Assembly (NCBI GenBank): GCA_022843465.1
Contig: JALHNO010000016.1
Span: 1 to 34,717 of the forward strand
Reading direction: 5' to 3'
Length of the DNA stretch: 34,717 bases
DNA from: Pseudomonadota bacterium
GTDB lineage: Bacteria > Pseudomonadota > Gammaproteobacteria > Xanthomonadales > Ahniellaceae
In this document: positions 15,665-25,293 of the stretch, in pieces
How the letters are laid out: each line of letters opens with the position of its first letter
How positions within the stretch are numbered: the stretch's first letter is position 1
Program-made: the position numbers and the translations under genes
The notes under the pieces: model-generated
Seen by the model: the letters and a program-made list of their open reading frames with translations, nothing else
Database searches by the model: none
Told to the model about the DNA's origin: nothing

Positions 15665-16650
15665 CCGAAGTGATCCCATCCCCTGCGCTCCAGATTGATC
15701 GCTTGCCCCATTGCGTCGAGCACCACCACGCCTGAGCCGGCACAGATGCAGCCAATGTCTGCGACCTGCCCTGCCCCGCTGGCCTGCAACGCGGCGAGCG
15801 CGTCGTCGACGCGCTCAACCGGAACGGTGAAACAAAGTGCGTAGTCGTCACCACCGGCGAGCATGCAGTCGCGTGCCCGTTCACTGCCCAACTGTTGCCG
15901 CAGTTCGGAATGACCTGGCATCTGCTCCACCCTGAGCTCAGCGCCCACGCCGCTGGCACGCAGCACATGACCCAGATCGGCGAGCAGTCCATCACTGATA
16001 TCGATGGCGCTGCTGGCAATTCCACGCAGCGCCTGACCCGCCGCCACCAGTGGAACCGGCCGATTGAGCGCATCGATCCATTGCGCCGCAGGCGATCCAG
16101 CGGGGTCCGACGCGCCAGCGGCAAGTGCACCTCCCAGTCGCAGTGACAGACCCGCCGCAGCCCAGCCGAGCCGGCCGCAGATCAGGACTCGGTCGCCCAC
16201 GGCGGCGCCGGCACGTGTCAATGCGCTGCCGGCGGGTACCAGACCGAGTGCGGTAACCGTAACGCTGAGCGGCCCGCGGGTGGTGTCGCCACCGACCAGG
16301 GCGATCTGGTGCTGTACCGCCAGCTCGGCGAAACCGCGTGCAAATGCACGCAGCCATTCGGCATCCGGGCTGGGCAGACTCAATGCCAGCAGGCACCAGG
16401 CAGGACGCGCGCCCATCGCAGCAAGATCGGAAACATTGACCGCGAGCGCCTTCCAGCCGATGTCTTCTGGCGCGGTGTCGAGCGGGAAATGCCGGCCGGC
16501 AATCAGCATGTCGGTGCAGGCCACCAGGTGCTGACCCGGCGGCACCTGCAGCACGGCGGCATCGTCACCATTGCCGAGCACCACGTCGGCGCTGGCGAGC
16601 GTGCATTCCTGGCGGATGATATCGATCAGCTCGAACTCGCTCAGCGCCAT
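15661..16650 (-). CDS. thiL: Thiamine-monophosphate kinase
   Basis: This 329-residue protein starts at the ATG of MALSEFELI at 16650. It phosphorylates thiamine monophosphate to the active cofactor thiamine pyrophosphate with ATP. Family motifs are present in order: NGDDAAVL, ACTDMLIAGRHF, AVNVSDLAAMGARP (metal and ATP binding), VGGDTTRGP, AIDISDGLLADLGH and the late LAGGDDYALCFTVP. It overlaps pgpA by four bases and lies 80 bases after nusB. Confidence 0.96.
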   Translation of the reverse strand: MALSEFELIDIIRQECTLASADVVLGNGDDAAVLQVPPGQHLVACTDMLIAGRHFPLDTAPEDIGWKALAVNVSDLAAMGARPAWCLLALSLPSPDAEWLRAFARGFAELAVQHQIALVGGDTTRGPLSVTVTALGLVPAGSALTRAGAAVGDRVLICGRLGWAAAGLSLRLGGALAAGASDPAGSPAAQWIDALNRPVPLVAAGQALRGIASSAIDISDGLLADLGHVLRASGVGAELRVEQMPGHSELRQQLGSERARDCMLAGGDDYALCFTVPVERVDDALAALQASGAGQVADIGCICAGSGVVVLDAMGQAINLERRGWDHFG

Positions 16651-16730
16651 ACGGTGCTCACAGGATGTCGGAACCGCACCCCTGCCCGGCCAGCAACGCA
16701 TTGCGGCGGGCACGGGGCGCCACCCATCGA

Positions 16731-17186
16731 TCAGCGGCGATACTCGACGCCACGACACTGCGCCGCGAGCTTGTCGAGCACACCATTGACATAGGTGTGA
16801 CCGAAATCGGCACCGAAGCGCTTGGTGGTCTCGATGGCCTCGTTGATCACCACACGGTAAGGCACATCGGGACGATGCATCAACTCATAGGCGCCAAGAC
16901 GAAGCACTGCGCGTTCGATCGGATCGACCTGGTCGACCTCGCGATCGAGGAAGGGCTTGAGCGCCGCGTCGAGTTCGACACGACGCTGCTCGATGTTCAC
17001 CAGCAGATTTTCGAAGTAGTCGAGATCGGCGACTTCCATTTCCTGCTCGTGCTTGAACTGGCCGATGATGCCGCTCATCGGCGTGCCTGACACCTGCCAG
17101 GCATAGAGTGCCTGCAGGGCGCGGCGGCGCGCGCGACTGCGCGCGGCCAGATCGATTCCTTCGGGGCGGGCATGATGCTGACTCAT
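16731..17186 (-). CDS. nusB: Transcription antitermination factor NusB
   Basis: This is an all-helical RNA-binding protein of 151 residues that, with NusE (S10), binds boxA of rRNA leaders. Recognisable segments are RSRARRRALQALYAWQ at the N-terminus, DPIERAVLRLGAYEL in the middle and YRVVINEAIETTKRFG...YVNGVLDKLA at the C-terminus. It overlaps the ribH stop by four bases, the ribH-nusB coupling usual in this group. Confidence 0.97.
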   Translation of the reverse strand: MSQHHARPEGIDLAARSRARRRALQALYAWQVSGTPMSGIIGQFKHEQEMEVADLDYFENLLVNIEQRRVELDAALKPFLDREVDQVDPIERAVLRLGAYELMHRPDVPYRVVINEAIETTKRFGADFGHTYVNGVLDKLAAQCRGVEYRR

Positions 17187-17773
17187 CGGAACAGGTCCTC
17201 GTCGAGCTCAAGATCGCCCAGACCATCAAGCATCTGATCGTAGGCGGCATCGATCGCCGAGACCACGCCCAGGGTTTCCAGTGCCGCCTGCGCGGCCTCG
17301 GCGCCCTTGTTGCCATGGACACCGCCGGCACGGTCGAGCGCCTGCTGTTCGTTGTCGCAGGCGAGCACGCCATTGCCGATCGGTATGGCGTGTTCCAGCG
17401 ACACCTGCATCAGACCACGCGCCGACTCGTTGCTGATCACATCGAAGTGCGCAGTATCGCCGCGGATCACGCAGCCCAGCGCGATGATGGCGTCGAAGCC
17501 CTGGGTCTCGGCCAGCGTATACGCAACCACCGGCAGCTCCCAGGCACCGGGCACGCGCACCAGCACAATGGCATCGGGTGCCACACCCGCGGCGGCGAGC
17601 GCCTGCAGGGCGCCGTCGATCAGGCGATCGACGATCGGCGCATTGAAGCGCGCCGCGGCAATGGCGATGCGCATGCCGTCGGTGGACACATCAGGGTCGA
17701 GCTGTTGCACGCCAGTGCGCAGCAGGTCGATGGACGGCACGGCGGCCGCGGCTTTCTTGGAAATCTTGCTCAT
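17183..17773 (-). CDS. ribH: 6,7-dimethyl-8-ribityllumazine synthase
   Basis: This catalyses the penultimate step of riboflavin synthesis, condensing the ribitylaminouracil with dihydroxybutanone phosphate. Motifs are RIAIAAARFN at 35-44, VPGAWELP at 74-81 and GCVIRGDTAHFDVI at 100-113, whose His is the general acid-base; NKGAEAAQAALE follows. The ATG at 17773 gives 196 residues, with about 30 more at the N-terminus than common 155-residue family members. An ATG at 17782 is an alternative; neither has a strong ribosome binding site. It lies 47 bases after ribBA. Confidence 0.95.
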   Translation of the reverse strand: MSKISKKAAAAVPSIDLLRTGVQQLDPDVSTDGMRIAIAAARFNAPIVDRLIDGALQALAAAGVAPDAIVLVRVPGAWELPVVAYTLAETQGFDAIIALGCVIRGDTAHFDVISNESARGLMQVSLEHAIPIGNGVLACDNEQQALDRAGGVHGNKGAEAAQAALETLGVVSAIDAAYDQMLDGLGDLELDEDLFR

Positions 17774-17820
17774 GGGGATCATCCAGATGCGACCGCGGCG
17801 GCGGTCGATGCGCGCATCGT

Positions 17821-18918
17821 TCAGGGAGTCCCTGGCGGCGATGCATAGTCTACCACCTCGAGCCCAAAGCCCGAGAGCCCCAGAAACCGGCGTTGGGTTC
17901 CGATCACGCGGAGCCGGTGCACGCCCAGGCCAGCCAGGATCTGGGCGCCGAGGCCGCTGCTGCGCCAGACATCGGCGGCCGCTGCCGCCTGGCGATCCCG
18001 GCGCAGGCGACGCAGCCATTGCTCGGGGTCGGCCGCTTCGCCGAGGGCAACGAACACGCCACATTCGGCTGCGGCAATCGTCGCCAGCGCACGATCGGCC
18101 GAAACGCCGACCGCAGGATCGGTCAGCTGCATCACGTCGCTGAGCACATTGCCGACGTGCACGCGCACCGGGACCACGGTATCGGCTGTCCACTGTCCGC
18201 GCGACAGCGCAAAATGCAGGGCGCGGCTGTAGCGATCACGCCAGACGCTGAGATGGAAGCGGCCGTGGCGGGTATCGACTTCCTGTTCGAACTCGCGCTG
18301 CAGCGAGGGCTCGGCCTGCATCCGGAAGCGGATCAGATCAGCCACCGTGCCCATCTTGAGCCCATGGCGAGCGGCGTACTCCTCCAACTCCGGACGCCGC
18401 GCCATGCTGCCGTCCGCGCTCATGATTTCGACCAGCACTCCGGCCGGCTCCAGGCCGGCCAGCCGCGCCAGATCGACACTGGCCTCGGTGTGCCCGGCGC
18501 GCACCAGAACGCCGCCCGGTTGCGCACTCAAGGGAAACACATGGCCAGGCTGGTTGAGATCCGCTGCCACCGCGTCGGGGCTGACCGCGGTCCGTATGGT
18601 ATGGGCCCGGTCGAACGCCGAGATACCGGTACTGACGCCCTGAGCGGCCTCGATCGAGACCGTGAAGGCGGTCCGGTTGCGGGCACGATTGTCGCTGACC
18701 ATCGGCGGCAGCTGCAGGCGCCGGCAGCGCTCGTCGGTCATCGCCAGACAGATCAGTCCGCGCGCATGCGTGGCCATGAAGTTGATGTCTTCCGGCCGCA
18801 CCAGCGCGGCGGCCATGATCAGATCGCCTTCGTTCTCGCGATCCTCATCGTCGAGCATGATCACCATGCGGCCGAGCCGGATTTCTTCCAACAGTTCCGG
18901 TACAGATACGAACGCCAT
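17821..18918 (-). CDS. ribBA: 3,4-dihydroxy-2-butanone-4-phosphate synthase with degenerate GTP cyclohydrolase II domain
   Basis: This 365-residue protein starts at the ATG of [10 protein letters not shown] at 18918. The RibB domain (about 1-202) is complete: [15 protein letters not shown] from residue 23, [24 protein letters not shown] and [16 protein letters not shown]. It makes dihydroxybutanone phosphate from ribulose 5-phosphate. The C-terminal part aligns in position with GTP cyclohydrolase II but lacks the zinc-binding cysteines: the usual GSLRCDCG-type region here reads [15 protein letters not shown]. That half is therefore probably not a cyclohydrolase. This form is known in several gammaproteobacteria, which carry a separate ribA. 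Confidence 0.93.
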   Translation of the reverse strand: MAFVSVPELLEEIRLGRMVIMLDDEDRENEGDLIMAAALVRPEDINFMATHARGLICLAMTDERCRRLQLPPMVSDNRARNRTAFTVSIEAAQGVSTGISAFDRAHTIRTAVSPDAVAADLNQPGHVFPLSAQPGGVLVRAGHTEASVDLARLAGLEPAGVLVEIMSADGSMARRPELEEYAARHGLKMGTVADLIRFRMQAEPSLQREFEQEVDTRHGRFHLSVWRDRYSRALHFALSRGQWTADTVVPVRVHVGNVLSDVMQLTDPAVGVSADRALATIAAAECGVFVALGEAADPEQWLRRLRRDRQAAAAADVWRSSGLGAQILAGLGVHRLRVIGTQRRFLGLSGFGLEVVDYASPPGTP

Positions 18919-18995
18919 GCGAGGGACTCCGGGTAGACCCGGCATTGTAATCGATGCGGGCGGACTGCGGCCTGCGAACCCCTGCCTGCGCCTGG

Positions 18996-19595
18996 CTAGC
19001 CGCGCTGTGGCAGCATCAGCCGCTCGGCATAGCGCGCCATCAGATCGACCTCAAGGTTCACCCGATCACCGATCCGGGTGCGGCCGAATACCGTGTGCTC
19101 CAGGGTATGCGGAATCAGATTCACGCCAAAGCTGGTCGCGTCGACATCATTGACGGTCAGGCTGACCCCATCGATGGCGATCGAGCCCTTGGCCGCCAGG
19201 TAGCGCTCCAGTGCCGCCGGCAATTCGAAACGCCAGCGCTGCGAGCGCCCATCGGCAGCCACCGAGCGCACGCTGGCTACCGCATCGACGTGGCCACTGA
19301 CCAGGTGCCCGCCCAGGCGATCTCCCAGACGCAGGGCCTTCTCCAGATTGACCGGCGTCGCCACCGCCCAGCCGCCGAGCGTGGTGCAGGCCAGGGTCTC
19401 GTTGGAGACGTCTACCGCGAAGGCACTGAGACCAAGCTCGACCGCGGTCAGACAGACACCGCTGACCGCGATGCTGTCGCCGAGCCGGACATCGGCGAGA
19501 TCCAGCGCATCCGATTCGATCCACATCCGGACATCGCCGGCGCGCTGCTGCACCGAACGCACCCTGCCGGTGGCCTCGATCAATCCGGTAAACAT
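18996..19595 (-). CDS. ribE: Riboflavin synthase, alpha chain
   Basis: This 199-residue protein dismutates two 6,7-dimethyl-8-ribityllumazine molecules to riboflavin. It has the internal duplication of the family: the first lumazine-binding barrel begins [12 protein letters not shown] with [11 protein letters not shown], and the second has GHVDAVASV and [11 protein letters not shown], then [13 protein letters not shown]. Its start overlaps the end of ribD by 16 bases, so the two are coupled. In E. coli the equivalent gene is called ribC. Confidence 0.97.
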   Translation of the reverse strand: MFTGLIEATGRVRSVQQRAGDVRMWIESDALDLADVRLGDSIAVSGVCLTAVELGLSAFAVDVSNETLACTTLGGWAVATPVNLEKALRLGDRLGGHLVSGHVDAVASVRSVAADGRSQRWRFELPAALERYLAAKGSIAIDGVSLTVNDVDATSFGVNLIPHTLEHTVFGRTRIGDRVNLEVDLMARYAERLMLPQRG

Positions 19596-20734
19596 GGGAC
19601 GTTCTCCCGCTGCGGGCGCAGGCGCAGCCTGATGTCATCGCCAAATGATACGCAGTCCTGCAACTGCCAGCGTGCCCGCTGCGCCATGGTCGCTGGCGAA
19701 TCCAGTTCGAACAGCGGACGCGCCGAGCTGCCCAGCAAACTGGCATTCTGGTAGACCAGCAGTTCATCAACCAGACCGGCAGCCAGCAGGGCGCCAGCCA
19801 GGCGCGCACCGCATTCGACATGCAGTTCATTGACATCGACGCGGGCAAGCCCGGCCAGCAGCCAGGCAGGATCCAGCCGCGCTTCGCCAGCGCTGCCGAC
19901 GGCAGTCGACCAGGCGTCAGAACGTACGACCTCTGCGCCCGCTTCGCGCAGTGCGCGTTCTGATTCAGCGCTCGCCTGCTGACTGCAATGAACCATCGTC
20001 GTTGCTGTGGCTGCCAGTATCCGCGCGGTCGGCGGCGTACGCAGCAGGGCATCAAGCACGATGCGGCGCGGTGAGGTGTGCGCCACGTCGATACGGACAT
20101 CGAGGCGCGGGTCGTCCTGCAGGACCGTGCCGACTCCGGTCAGGATGGCGCTGGATCGCGCGCGCCAATGCTGCACATCGGCGCGCGCGGCAGGCCCGGT
20201 GATCCATTGCGAGCTGCCGTCGGCGAGCGCGGTGCGCGCGTCCAGGCTGCAGGCCATCTTGATGCGCACGAACGGCCGGCCGCGCTCGATCCGGCTGAAG
20301 AATCCGGGATTGAGTTCACGTGCAGCTTCGCGCATCAGGCCGGTCTGTACGAGCACGCCGGCAGCGCGCAGGCGGGCCAGGCCGCGACCATCGACCTGAT
20401 CAAAGGGATCTTCAGAAGCCACCACCACGCGGGCGATACCTGCTCGCAACAGCGCATCGGCGCAGGGCCCGGTGCGACCAGTGTGGGCGCAGGGCTCCAG
20501 CGTGACATACGCGGTCGCGCCACGTGAGCGCGCGCCTGCCTCGGCAAGCGCATGCACCTCGGCATGGGCTTCACCGGCGCGCTGGTGATAGCCGCTGCCC
20601 ACCACTTCACCGCCGTGCGCAATCACGCAACCCACGCGCGGGTTGGGCTGGGTGGTGTACAGACCGCGTGCAGCGAGGCGCAGTGCCGCTGCCATGTGCG
20701 CGTGATCGATCGCTGTAAAGTGATCCGTGGTCAT
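19580..20734 (-). CDS. ribD: Bifunctional riboflavin-biosynthesis deaminase/reductase
   Basis: This 384-residue protein starts at the ATG at 20734, overlapping the preceding gene by four bases. The N-terminal zinc deaminase has H57-A-E59 and C82 with C91 (PCAHTGRTGPC). The C-terminal reductase starts near residue 150 (RPFVRIKMACSLDARTAL) and includes TGVGTVLQDDP and, late, VECGARLAGALLAAGLVDEL. It carries out the second and third steps from the GTP cyclohydrolase product to the ribitylaminouracil. Confidence 0.96.
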   Translation of the reverse strand: MTTDHFTAIDHAHMAAALRLAARGLYTTQPNPRVGCVIAHGGEVVGSGYHQRAGEAHAEVHALAEAGARSRGATAYVTLEPCAHTGRTGPCADALLRAGIARVVVASEDPFDQVDGRGLARLRAAGVLVQTGLMREAARELNPGFFSRIERGRPFVRIKMACSLDARTALADGSSQWITGPAARADVQHWRARSSAILTGVGTVLQDDPRLDVRIDVAHTSPRRIVLDALLRTPPTARILAATATTMVHCSQQASAESERALREAGAEVVRSDAWSTAVGSAGEARLDPAWLLAGLARVDVNELHVECGARLAGALLAAGLVDELLVYQNASLLGSSARPLFELDSPATMAQRARWQLQDCVSFGDDIRLRLRPQRENVPCLPD

Positions 20735-21210
20735 GCTGCCGCCGACCCAGGCGCGATCGCCATCACATCGACCTGTGCGTTGCCCAGCGGCATCCGGTCG
20801 ATGCTGGCCCAACCCAGTTTCTCGTAGAACGCGCGCTGGCCTTCGGTGTACAGATGCAAGCGGACAACGTTGAGCTCGGCAGCGATCTGCACACAATGCC
20901 GCACCAGGGCGATGCCGTGACCCTGGCCGCGATAGGCCGGCAGCACCAGCAGACTGGCCAGCCAGGGCGAGTAGTCGCGGATCCGTTCGTCATCGTTCTG
21001 CAGCAGACTGACCGAGCCGATCACGGCGCCGTCGGCTGGATCGAGGCCGAGCATCGTGGTTGGAATCGCAGCACGATGAACATGTGTCTGCAGTTCGGCA
21101 CAGGCAGCCGGTTCGCTCCAGTCCGGCAGCAGGGCACCCCACTCCGCGTAATGCAGGCGGGCGAGCACGGGCGCCAGCGGCATATGATCCGCGAGGAAGG
21201 CGAAACGCAT
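20731..21210 (-). CDS. GNAT-family N-acetyltransferase
   Basis: This 159-residue protein has the acetyl-CoA binding signature LASLLVLPAYRGQGHGIALVRH (R/Q-x-x-G-x-G type) and the C-terminal FYEKLGWASIDR typical of GNAT enzymes. The substrate is unknown. It is wedged between nrdR and ribD, overlapping nrdR by one base and ribD by four, so it is translated with them. The coupling hints at, but does not prove, a link to flavin or nucleotide metabolism. Confidence 0.9.
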   Translation of the reverse strand: MRFAFLADHMPLAPVLARLHYAEWGALLPDWSEPAACAELQTHVHRAAIPTTMLGLDPADGAVIGSVSLLQNDDERIRDYSPWLASLLVLPAYRGQGHGIALVRHCVQIAAELNVVRLHLYTEGQRAFYEKLGWASIDRMPLGNAQVDVMAIAPGSAAA

Positions 21211-21743
21211 CAGGAGTTCTTGCGCGAACCGGGAACTGCAGGTGCCGGCTCATCCTGCAACAGGGACATCTGCTTGCCCTCAAGCGCCGGCAAGTCGCGC
21301 TCGAGCTGCTCGACTTCTTCGCGGAACGCCTGGACATCCTCGAAGCGCCGGTAGACCGATGCAAATCGCACATAGGCGACCTGGTCGATACGCCGCAATT
21401 CCGCCATCACCCAATCACCCAGCTTGCGTGAGATGACTTCGCGGTCCCCGATGGCGCGCAGCTTGCGCTTGATGGTATCGATGGCGGCATCGATGGTGTC
21501 ACTGCCAGCCGGCCGCTTGTGCAGGGCACGTTCAAGACTGGAGCGGATCTTGCGCTCGTCGAAGGACTCGCGGCGGCCATCCTGCTTGACGATCGCCGGC
21601 AATTTGAACTCGACGGTTTCAAACGTCGTGAAGCGCTCGCCACACTGCTCGCAGGCGCGACGCCGGCGCACCTGGGTGCCGTCCTCGGTCAGCCTTGAAT
21701 CGACGACGCGGGTGTCTTCGTGGTGGCAGAACGGACAATGCAT
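21210..21743 (-). CDS. nrdR: Transcriptional repressor NrdR
   Basis: This 177-residue regulator of ribonucleotide reductase genes has an N-terminal zinc ribbon with C3, C6, C31 and C34 (MHCPFCHHE ... CEQCGERF), followed by an ATP-cone (about 49-139) that senses ATP and dATP. The C-terminal tail beyond about residue 150 is a low-similarity extension. glyA-nrdR-ribD is a common gammaproteobacterial order. It lies 145 bases after glyA. Confidence 0.97.
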   Translation of the reverse strand: MHCPFCHHEDTRVVDSRLTEDGTQVRRRRACEQCGERFTTFETVEFKLPAIVKQDGRRESFDERKIRSSLERALHKRPAGSDTIDAAIDTIKRKLRAIGDREVISRKLGDWVMAELRRIDQVAYVRFASVYRRFEDVQAFREEVEQLERDLPALEGKQMSLLQDEPAPAVPGSRKNS

Positions 21744-21888
21744 GCGGTCGGATGTTGGCCTTCAGTTGCTACTGCGTGCATACGGGCACGGCGCCCGCAG
21801 CGGCTGTCGCCACCAGCATAGCGCCCACTCAGGCCGACCAGAAGCCGTGGCGCCGGCTGATGCACGCGGTCGCCCGTGCGCGATCCGC

Positions 21889-23142
21889 TCAGACGTAGAC
21901 CGGGAAACGCCGGCACTGCAGGGTGACGTTGTCGCGGACACCCGCGATCACCGCCTCATTGCCCGGCTCATCGAGCACATCGCAGATCCAGTTGGCCAGT
22001 GCCACGGCTTCCGGTTCGCGATAGCCGCGCGTGGTGATGGCCGGGGTGCCCAGGCGCAGACCCGAGGTGACGAAGGGCGAGCGTGGATCATTCGGCACCG
22101 CATTCTTGTTGACCGTGATATGCGCCTTGCCGAGCGCTTCTTCAGCGTCCTTGCCGGTGACATCGCGCCCGATCAGATCGACCAGGAAAAGATGGTTCCT
22201 GGTGCCACCGGAGACAATCTTGTAGCCGCGCTTGATCATCGCATCCGCCATCGCCTGCGCGTTCAGCACGACCTGGTGCTGATAGCTCTTGAACTCCGGG
22301 CTGAGCGCTTCCAGAAAAGCCACCGCCTTGGCGGCGATCACGTGCATCAGCGGTCCGCCCTGGGTACCCGGAAACACCATCGACTGGAATTTTTTCTCCA
22401 GTTCCGGATTGGATTTCGCCAGGATGATGCCGCCGCGTGGACCGCGCAGGGTCTTGTGCGTGGTCGAAGTGACCACATCGGCATGCGGGACCGGATTGGG
22501 ATATTCGCCAGCGGCAACGAGGCCCGCGACATGGGCCATGTCCACGAAGAAATAGGCGCCGGCCGCCTTGGCAATGGCGGCGAACTTCGACCAGTCGATG
22601 ATCTGCGAGTAGGCCGAAAACCCCGCGACGATCATCTTCGGCTTGTGTTCCTGAGCCAGCCGCTCGACCTCATCGTAATTGATCAGACCGGTATCGGGGT
22701 CGATGCCGTATTGCACGGCCTTGAACAACTTGCCGGAGAAATTGACCTTGGCACCATGGGTCAGATGGCCGCCATGGGCGAGGCTCATGCCGAGGATGGT
22801 ATCGCCCGGCTGCAGCAGAGCCAGATAGACCGCGGCATTGGCCTGCGAGCCCGAATGCGGCTGGACGTTGGCATAGTCGGCGCCGAACAGCTGCTTGACG
22901 CGCTCTACGGCCAGCCGTTCGGCGACGTCGACATGCTCGCAACCACCGTAGTAGCGCTTGCCGGCATAGCCTTCGGCGTATTTATTGGTCAGCACCGAAC
23001 CCTGTGCCGCCATCACCCGCGGGCTGGCATAATTTTCCGACGCAATCAGCTCGACGTGATCTTCCTGGCGCTGGGCCTCGGCGCGCATGGCCGCATCAAG
23101 CTCGGGATCGAACACACTGATCGGGCTGGTTTCCTTGAACAT
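21889..23142 (-). CDS. glyA: Serine hydroxymethyltransferase
   Basis: This 417-residue PLP enzyme starts at the ATG at 23142; the longer upstream frame is not family-like. It converts serine and tetrahydrofolate to glycine and 5,10-methylene-THF, the main one-carbon source. The PLP lysine is K230 ([14 protein letters not shown]), D201 and H204 lie in VDMAHVAG, and [10 protein letters not shown] and [15 protein letters not shown] are present. It is the first gene of the minus-strand run and divergent from the GT41 genes. No glycine riboswitch was recognised in the 143-base gap. Confidence 0.98.
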   Translation of the reverse strand: MFKETSPISVFDPELDAAMRAEAQRQEDHVELIASENYASPRVMAAQGSVLTNKYAEGYAGKRYYGGCEHVDVAERLAVERVKQLFGADYANVQPHSGSQANAAVYLALLQPGDTILGMSLAHGGHLTHGAKVNFSGKLFKAVQYGIDPDTGLINYDEVERLAQEHKPKMIVAGFSAYSQIIDWSKFAAIAKAAGAYFFVDMAHVAGLVAAGEYPNPVPHADVVTSTTHKTLRGPRGGIILAKSNPELEKKFQSMVFPGTQGGPLMHVIAAKAVAFLEALSPEFKSYQHQVVLNAQAMADAMIKRGYKIVSGGTRNHLFLVDLIGRDVTGKDAEEALGKAHITVNKNAVPNDPRSPFVTSGLRLGTPAITTRGYREPEAVALANWICDVLDEPGNEAVIAGVRDNVTLQCRRFPVYV

Positions 23143-23285
23143 GGGCGCATTCCTGGCAGGTCGGGGCAGACCATGATGGTAGCCGGCCGAAGCGGACAGG
23201 CGAAGTCTTGGCCGTGAGCGCCGCAGAATTGCCAGACTGCGGCCGGGGCGCCCGAAGCAAGCGGCCGCCAATTAGACTGTGCCGG

Positions 23286-25286
23286 ATGATTTCAGCCATC
23301 GCACCCCAATTTGAAGCCGCCCTGCAGCGCAATCGTCCCGACCTGGCGCTGGCCATCGCCGAGGACCGGACCGCGACGGCCCCCGAAGATGCCGGGGCCT
23401 GGCACTGCCAGGGTCACGCGCTTGAGAACCTCGGTCAGCTCGACGCTGCCGAGTCCGCATTCGAGCATGCCCGCAATCTGGACCCGAGCCTGATCCGGTT
23501 TCGATTTTCGCTCGGCGGCCTGCGCTTTCAGGCCGGTGACTGGAACGCGGCAGGCCGCCACTTCGCAGCCTGCGTGCGCTTCCATCCGGACTGGAAGGAC
23601 GCCTGGATGAATCTTGCGCGTGCCCAGTTGAAGTCGGGCGCGGCAGCCGAGGCCGAGCGCTCCGCGGCGCAAGCCAGCCTGCTAGCGCCCACCGACACCC
23701 AGACCCTGCTGCTGCAAGTCGCCTGCGCCGAGGCCGCGACGGCCGACGCGGGCGCCCTGCTGGCGCTCCGCGAACGCATCGCGGACTTGCAGCCGCACAG
23801 TGCCGAGGCCCAGTTCCTGCTGGCGATGGCGCATTGGGCACTGCGCCAGCATGGGCCGGCCCATGCCAGTCTGGCGCGCTGCCTGCAGATCGACCCCGAT
23901 TTTCTCAGCGCGCACTGGCTGGCCACGCAATTGCCCGCGCAGTCGCAGTATCTCGACAGTGCCGAGCGTGCCGGATTCCTCGCACACTGGCGCGCCGGCA
24001 TGCAGCGGATCGCCGCATTGCCGCTGGAGTCCGCGCGCCTGCGCCCGCACTGCGCGGCGATCATGCAATTGCCGACCAATTTTCACCTGGCCTATCTGGG
24101 CCAGCCATTCGTTGAGTTGCAAAAGGAGTACGGCGCGGTCGTCGCGCGCATCTCGGCCAGTGTCTGTGGCGCTGCGCAGGTGCCGATTCGACCGATCCAA
24201 CGTGCCCGGCGCCGCATCGGTGTGATCTCGGCCATGCTGCATCAGCATTCGGTCAGCAAGCTGTTCATGCCGGGCTTTGTTGCCCTGGATCGCAGCCGGT
24301 TCGAGGTGATCGGCTTTGGCCTGCGCGACGCCCGCGATGCCTGGACCGAGCGCTATCAGCGCGAACTCGATGCCCTGCACATCGGCAAGGACAGCCCCGA
24401 GCGCTGGGCGCAGCGGATCGCTGCCGCCGATCTCGATGTGCTGGTCTACCTCGATGTCGGCATGCATGGCCTGGCCAGCAGCCTGGCCGCGCTGCGGCTG
24501 GCGCCGGTGCAGGCCGTCCTCTGGGGCCATCCCATCACGACCGGCCTGCCCAGCATGGACTGGTTCATCAGCTGCGCTGCCATGGAACCTGCCGATCATC
24601 AACAGCACTACAGCGAACAGGTCCTGCTGCTGCCCGGGGTGGGCTGCATGTTCGAGCCGCCCGAGTTCGCGCCCGATCCGGTCCTGCTCGCCCAGTTCGC
24701 AGCGCGCGGTGACCGCATGCGCGCCGCCTGCCTGCAGAATGCCGAGAAGATCACACCGGCGCATGACCCGGTGTTCGCGCAACTGCTGGCACGCGTCCCC
24801 GGCCTGCACCTGAGCTTCGTTCCAGGCCTGATGGAATCTGCCATCCCGCGCTTCCGTCAGCGCCTGTCCGCGGCCTGCGCCGCACATGGTGTCGATGCCG
24901 ATACCCGGATCAGCATTCACCCGCGCATGAGTCAGTCGCAATTCGCGGCAGTGACGGCAAGCCAGGATTTCGTGCTCGATTCGATGGAATGGTCGGGTGG
25001 CGTCACTGCGCTGGAGACCTTCTGGCTCGACAAGCCCATTGTGAGCCTGCCCGGCAAGCTGATGCGCGGCCGTCATACCAGCGCCATGCTCGGCCTCATG
25101 CAGATCGATGAATTGATCGCCGACAGTGAGTCCGACTACATCGAACGCGCGCTGCGACTGGCGACCGATCCGCAGTGGCGCCAGCAGCTGTCCGCGCGGG
25201 TCGCCGCGCGCAAACACAGTCTGTTCCGCGATGCCGGAGCCCAGGACGCGCTCGCCGCATGGCTGGCCACGGTACAACCGGAATAG
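23286..25286 (+). CDS. TPR protein with GT41 (SPINDLY/OGT-like) glycosyltransferase domain, copy 1
   Basis: This 666-residue protein starts at the ATG at 23286. Residues 1-240 are helical TPR-like repeats (for example GQLDAAESAFEHARNLDPS). From about 308 a GT41 fold begins with RRIGVISAMLHQHSVSKLF, where H321 matches the His of the GT41 N-lobe. Later come a D-V-L-V-Y-L-D strand, WGHPITTGLPSMDWFIS, the HYSE motif near 440, QNAEK at 484-488 (equivalent of the UDP-binding Gln and Lys) and DSMEWSGGVTALETFW. Such enzymes add a sugar from a UDP- or GDP-donor to Ser/Thr of proteins. No signal peptide is seen, so it is cytosolic. It lies seven bases before copy 2. Target and sugar are unknown. Confidence 0.85.
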   Translation: MISAIAPQFEAALQRNRPDLALAIAEDRTATAPEDAGAWHCQGHALENLGQLDAAESAFEHARNLDPSLIRFRFSLGGLRFQAGDWNAAGRHFAACVRFHPDWKDAWMNLARAQLKSGAAAEAERSAAQASLLAPTDTQTLLLQVACAEAATADAGALLALRERIADLQPHSAEAQFLLAMAHWALRQHGPAHASLARCLQIDPDFLSAHWLATQLPAQSQYLDSAERAGFLAHWRAGMQRIAALPLESARLRPHCAAIMQLPTNFHLAYLGQPFVELQKEYGAVVARISASVCGAAQVPIRPIQRARRRIGVISAMLHQHSVSKLFMPGFVALDRSRFEVIGFGLRDARDAWTERYQRELDALHIGKDSPERWAQRIAAADLDVLVYLDVGMHGLASSLAALRLAPVQAVLWGHPITTGLPSMDWFISCAAMEPADHQQHYSEQVLLLPGVGCMFEPPEFAPDPVLLAQFAARGDRMRAACLQNAEKITPAHDPVFAQLLARVPGLHLSFVPGLMESAIPRFRQRLSAACAAHGVDADTRISIHPRMSQSQFAAVTASQDFVLDSMEWSGGVTALETFWLDKPIVSLPGKLMRGRHTSAMLGLMQIDELIADSESDYIERALRLATDPQWRQQLSARVAARKHSLFRDAGAQDALAAWLATVQPE

Positions 25287-25293
25287 CCGCTGC

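Noticed and set aside
18919-18995. FMN riboswitch upstream of ribBA
   Set aside because: The 77-base gap shows none of the conserved RFN-element segments and is too short.
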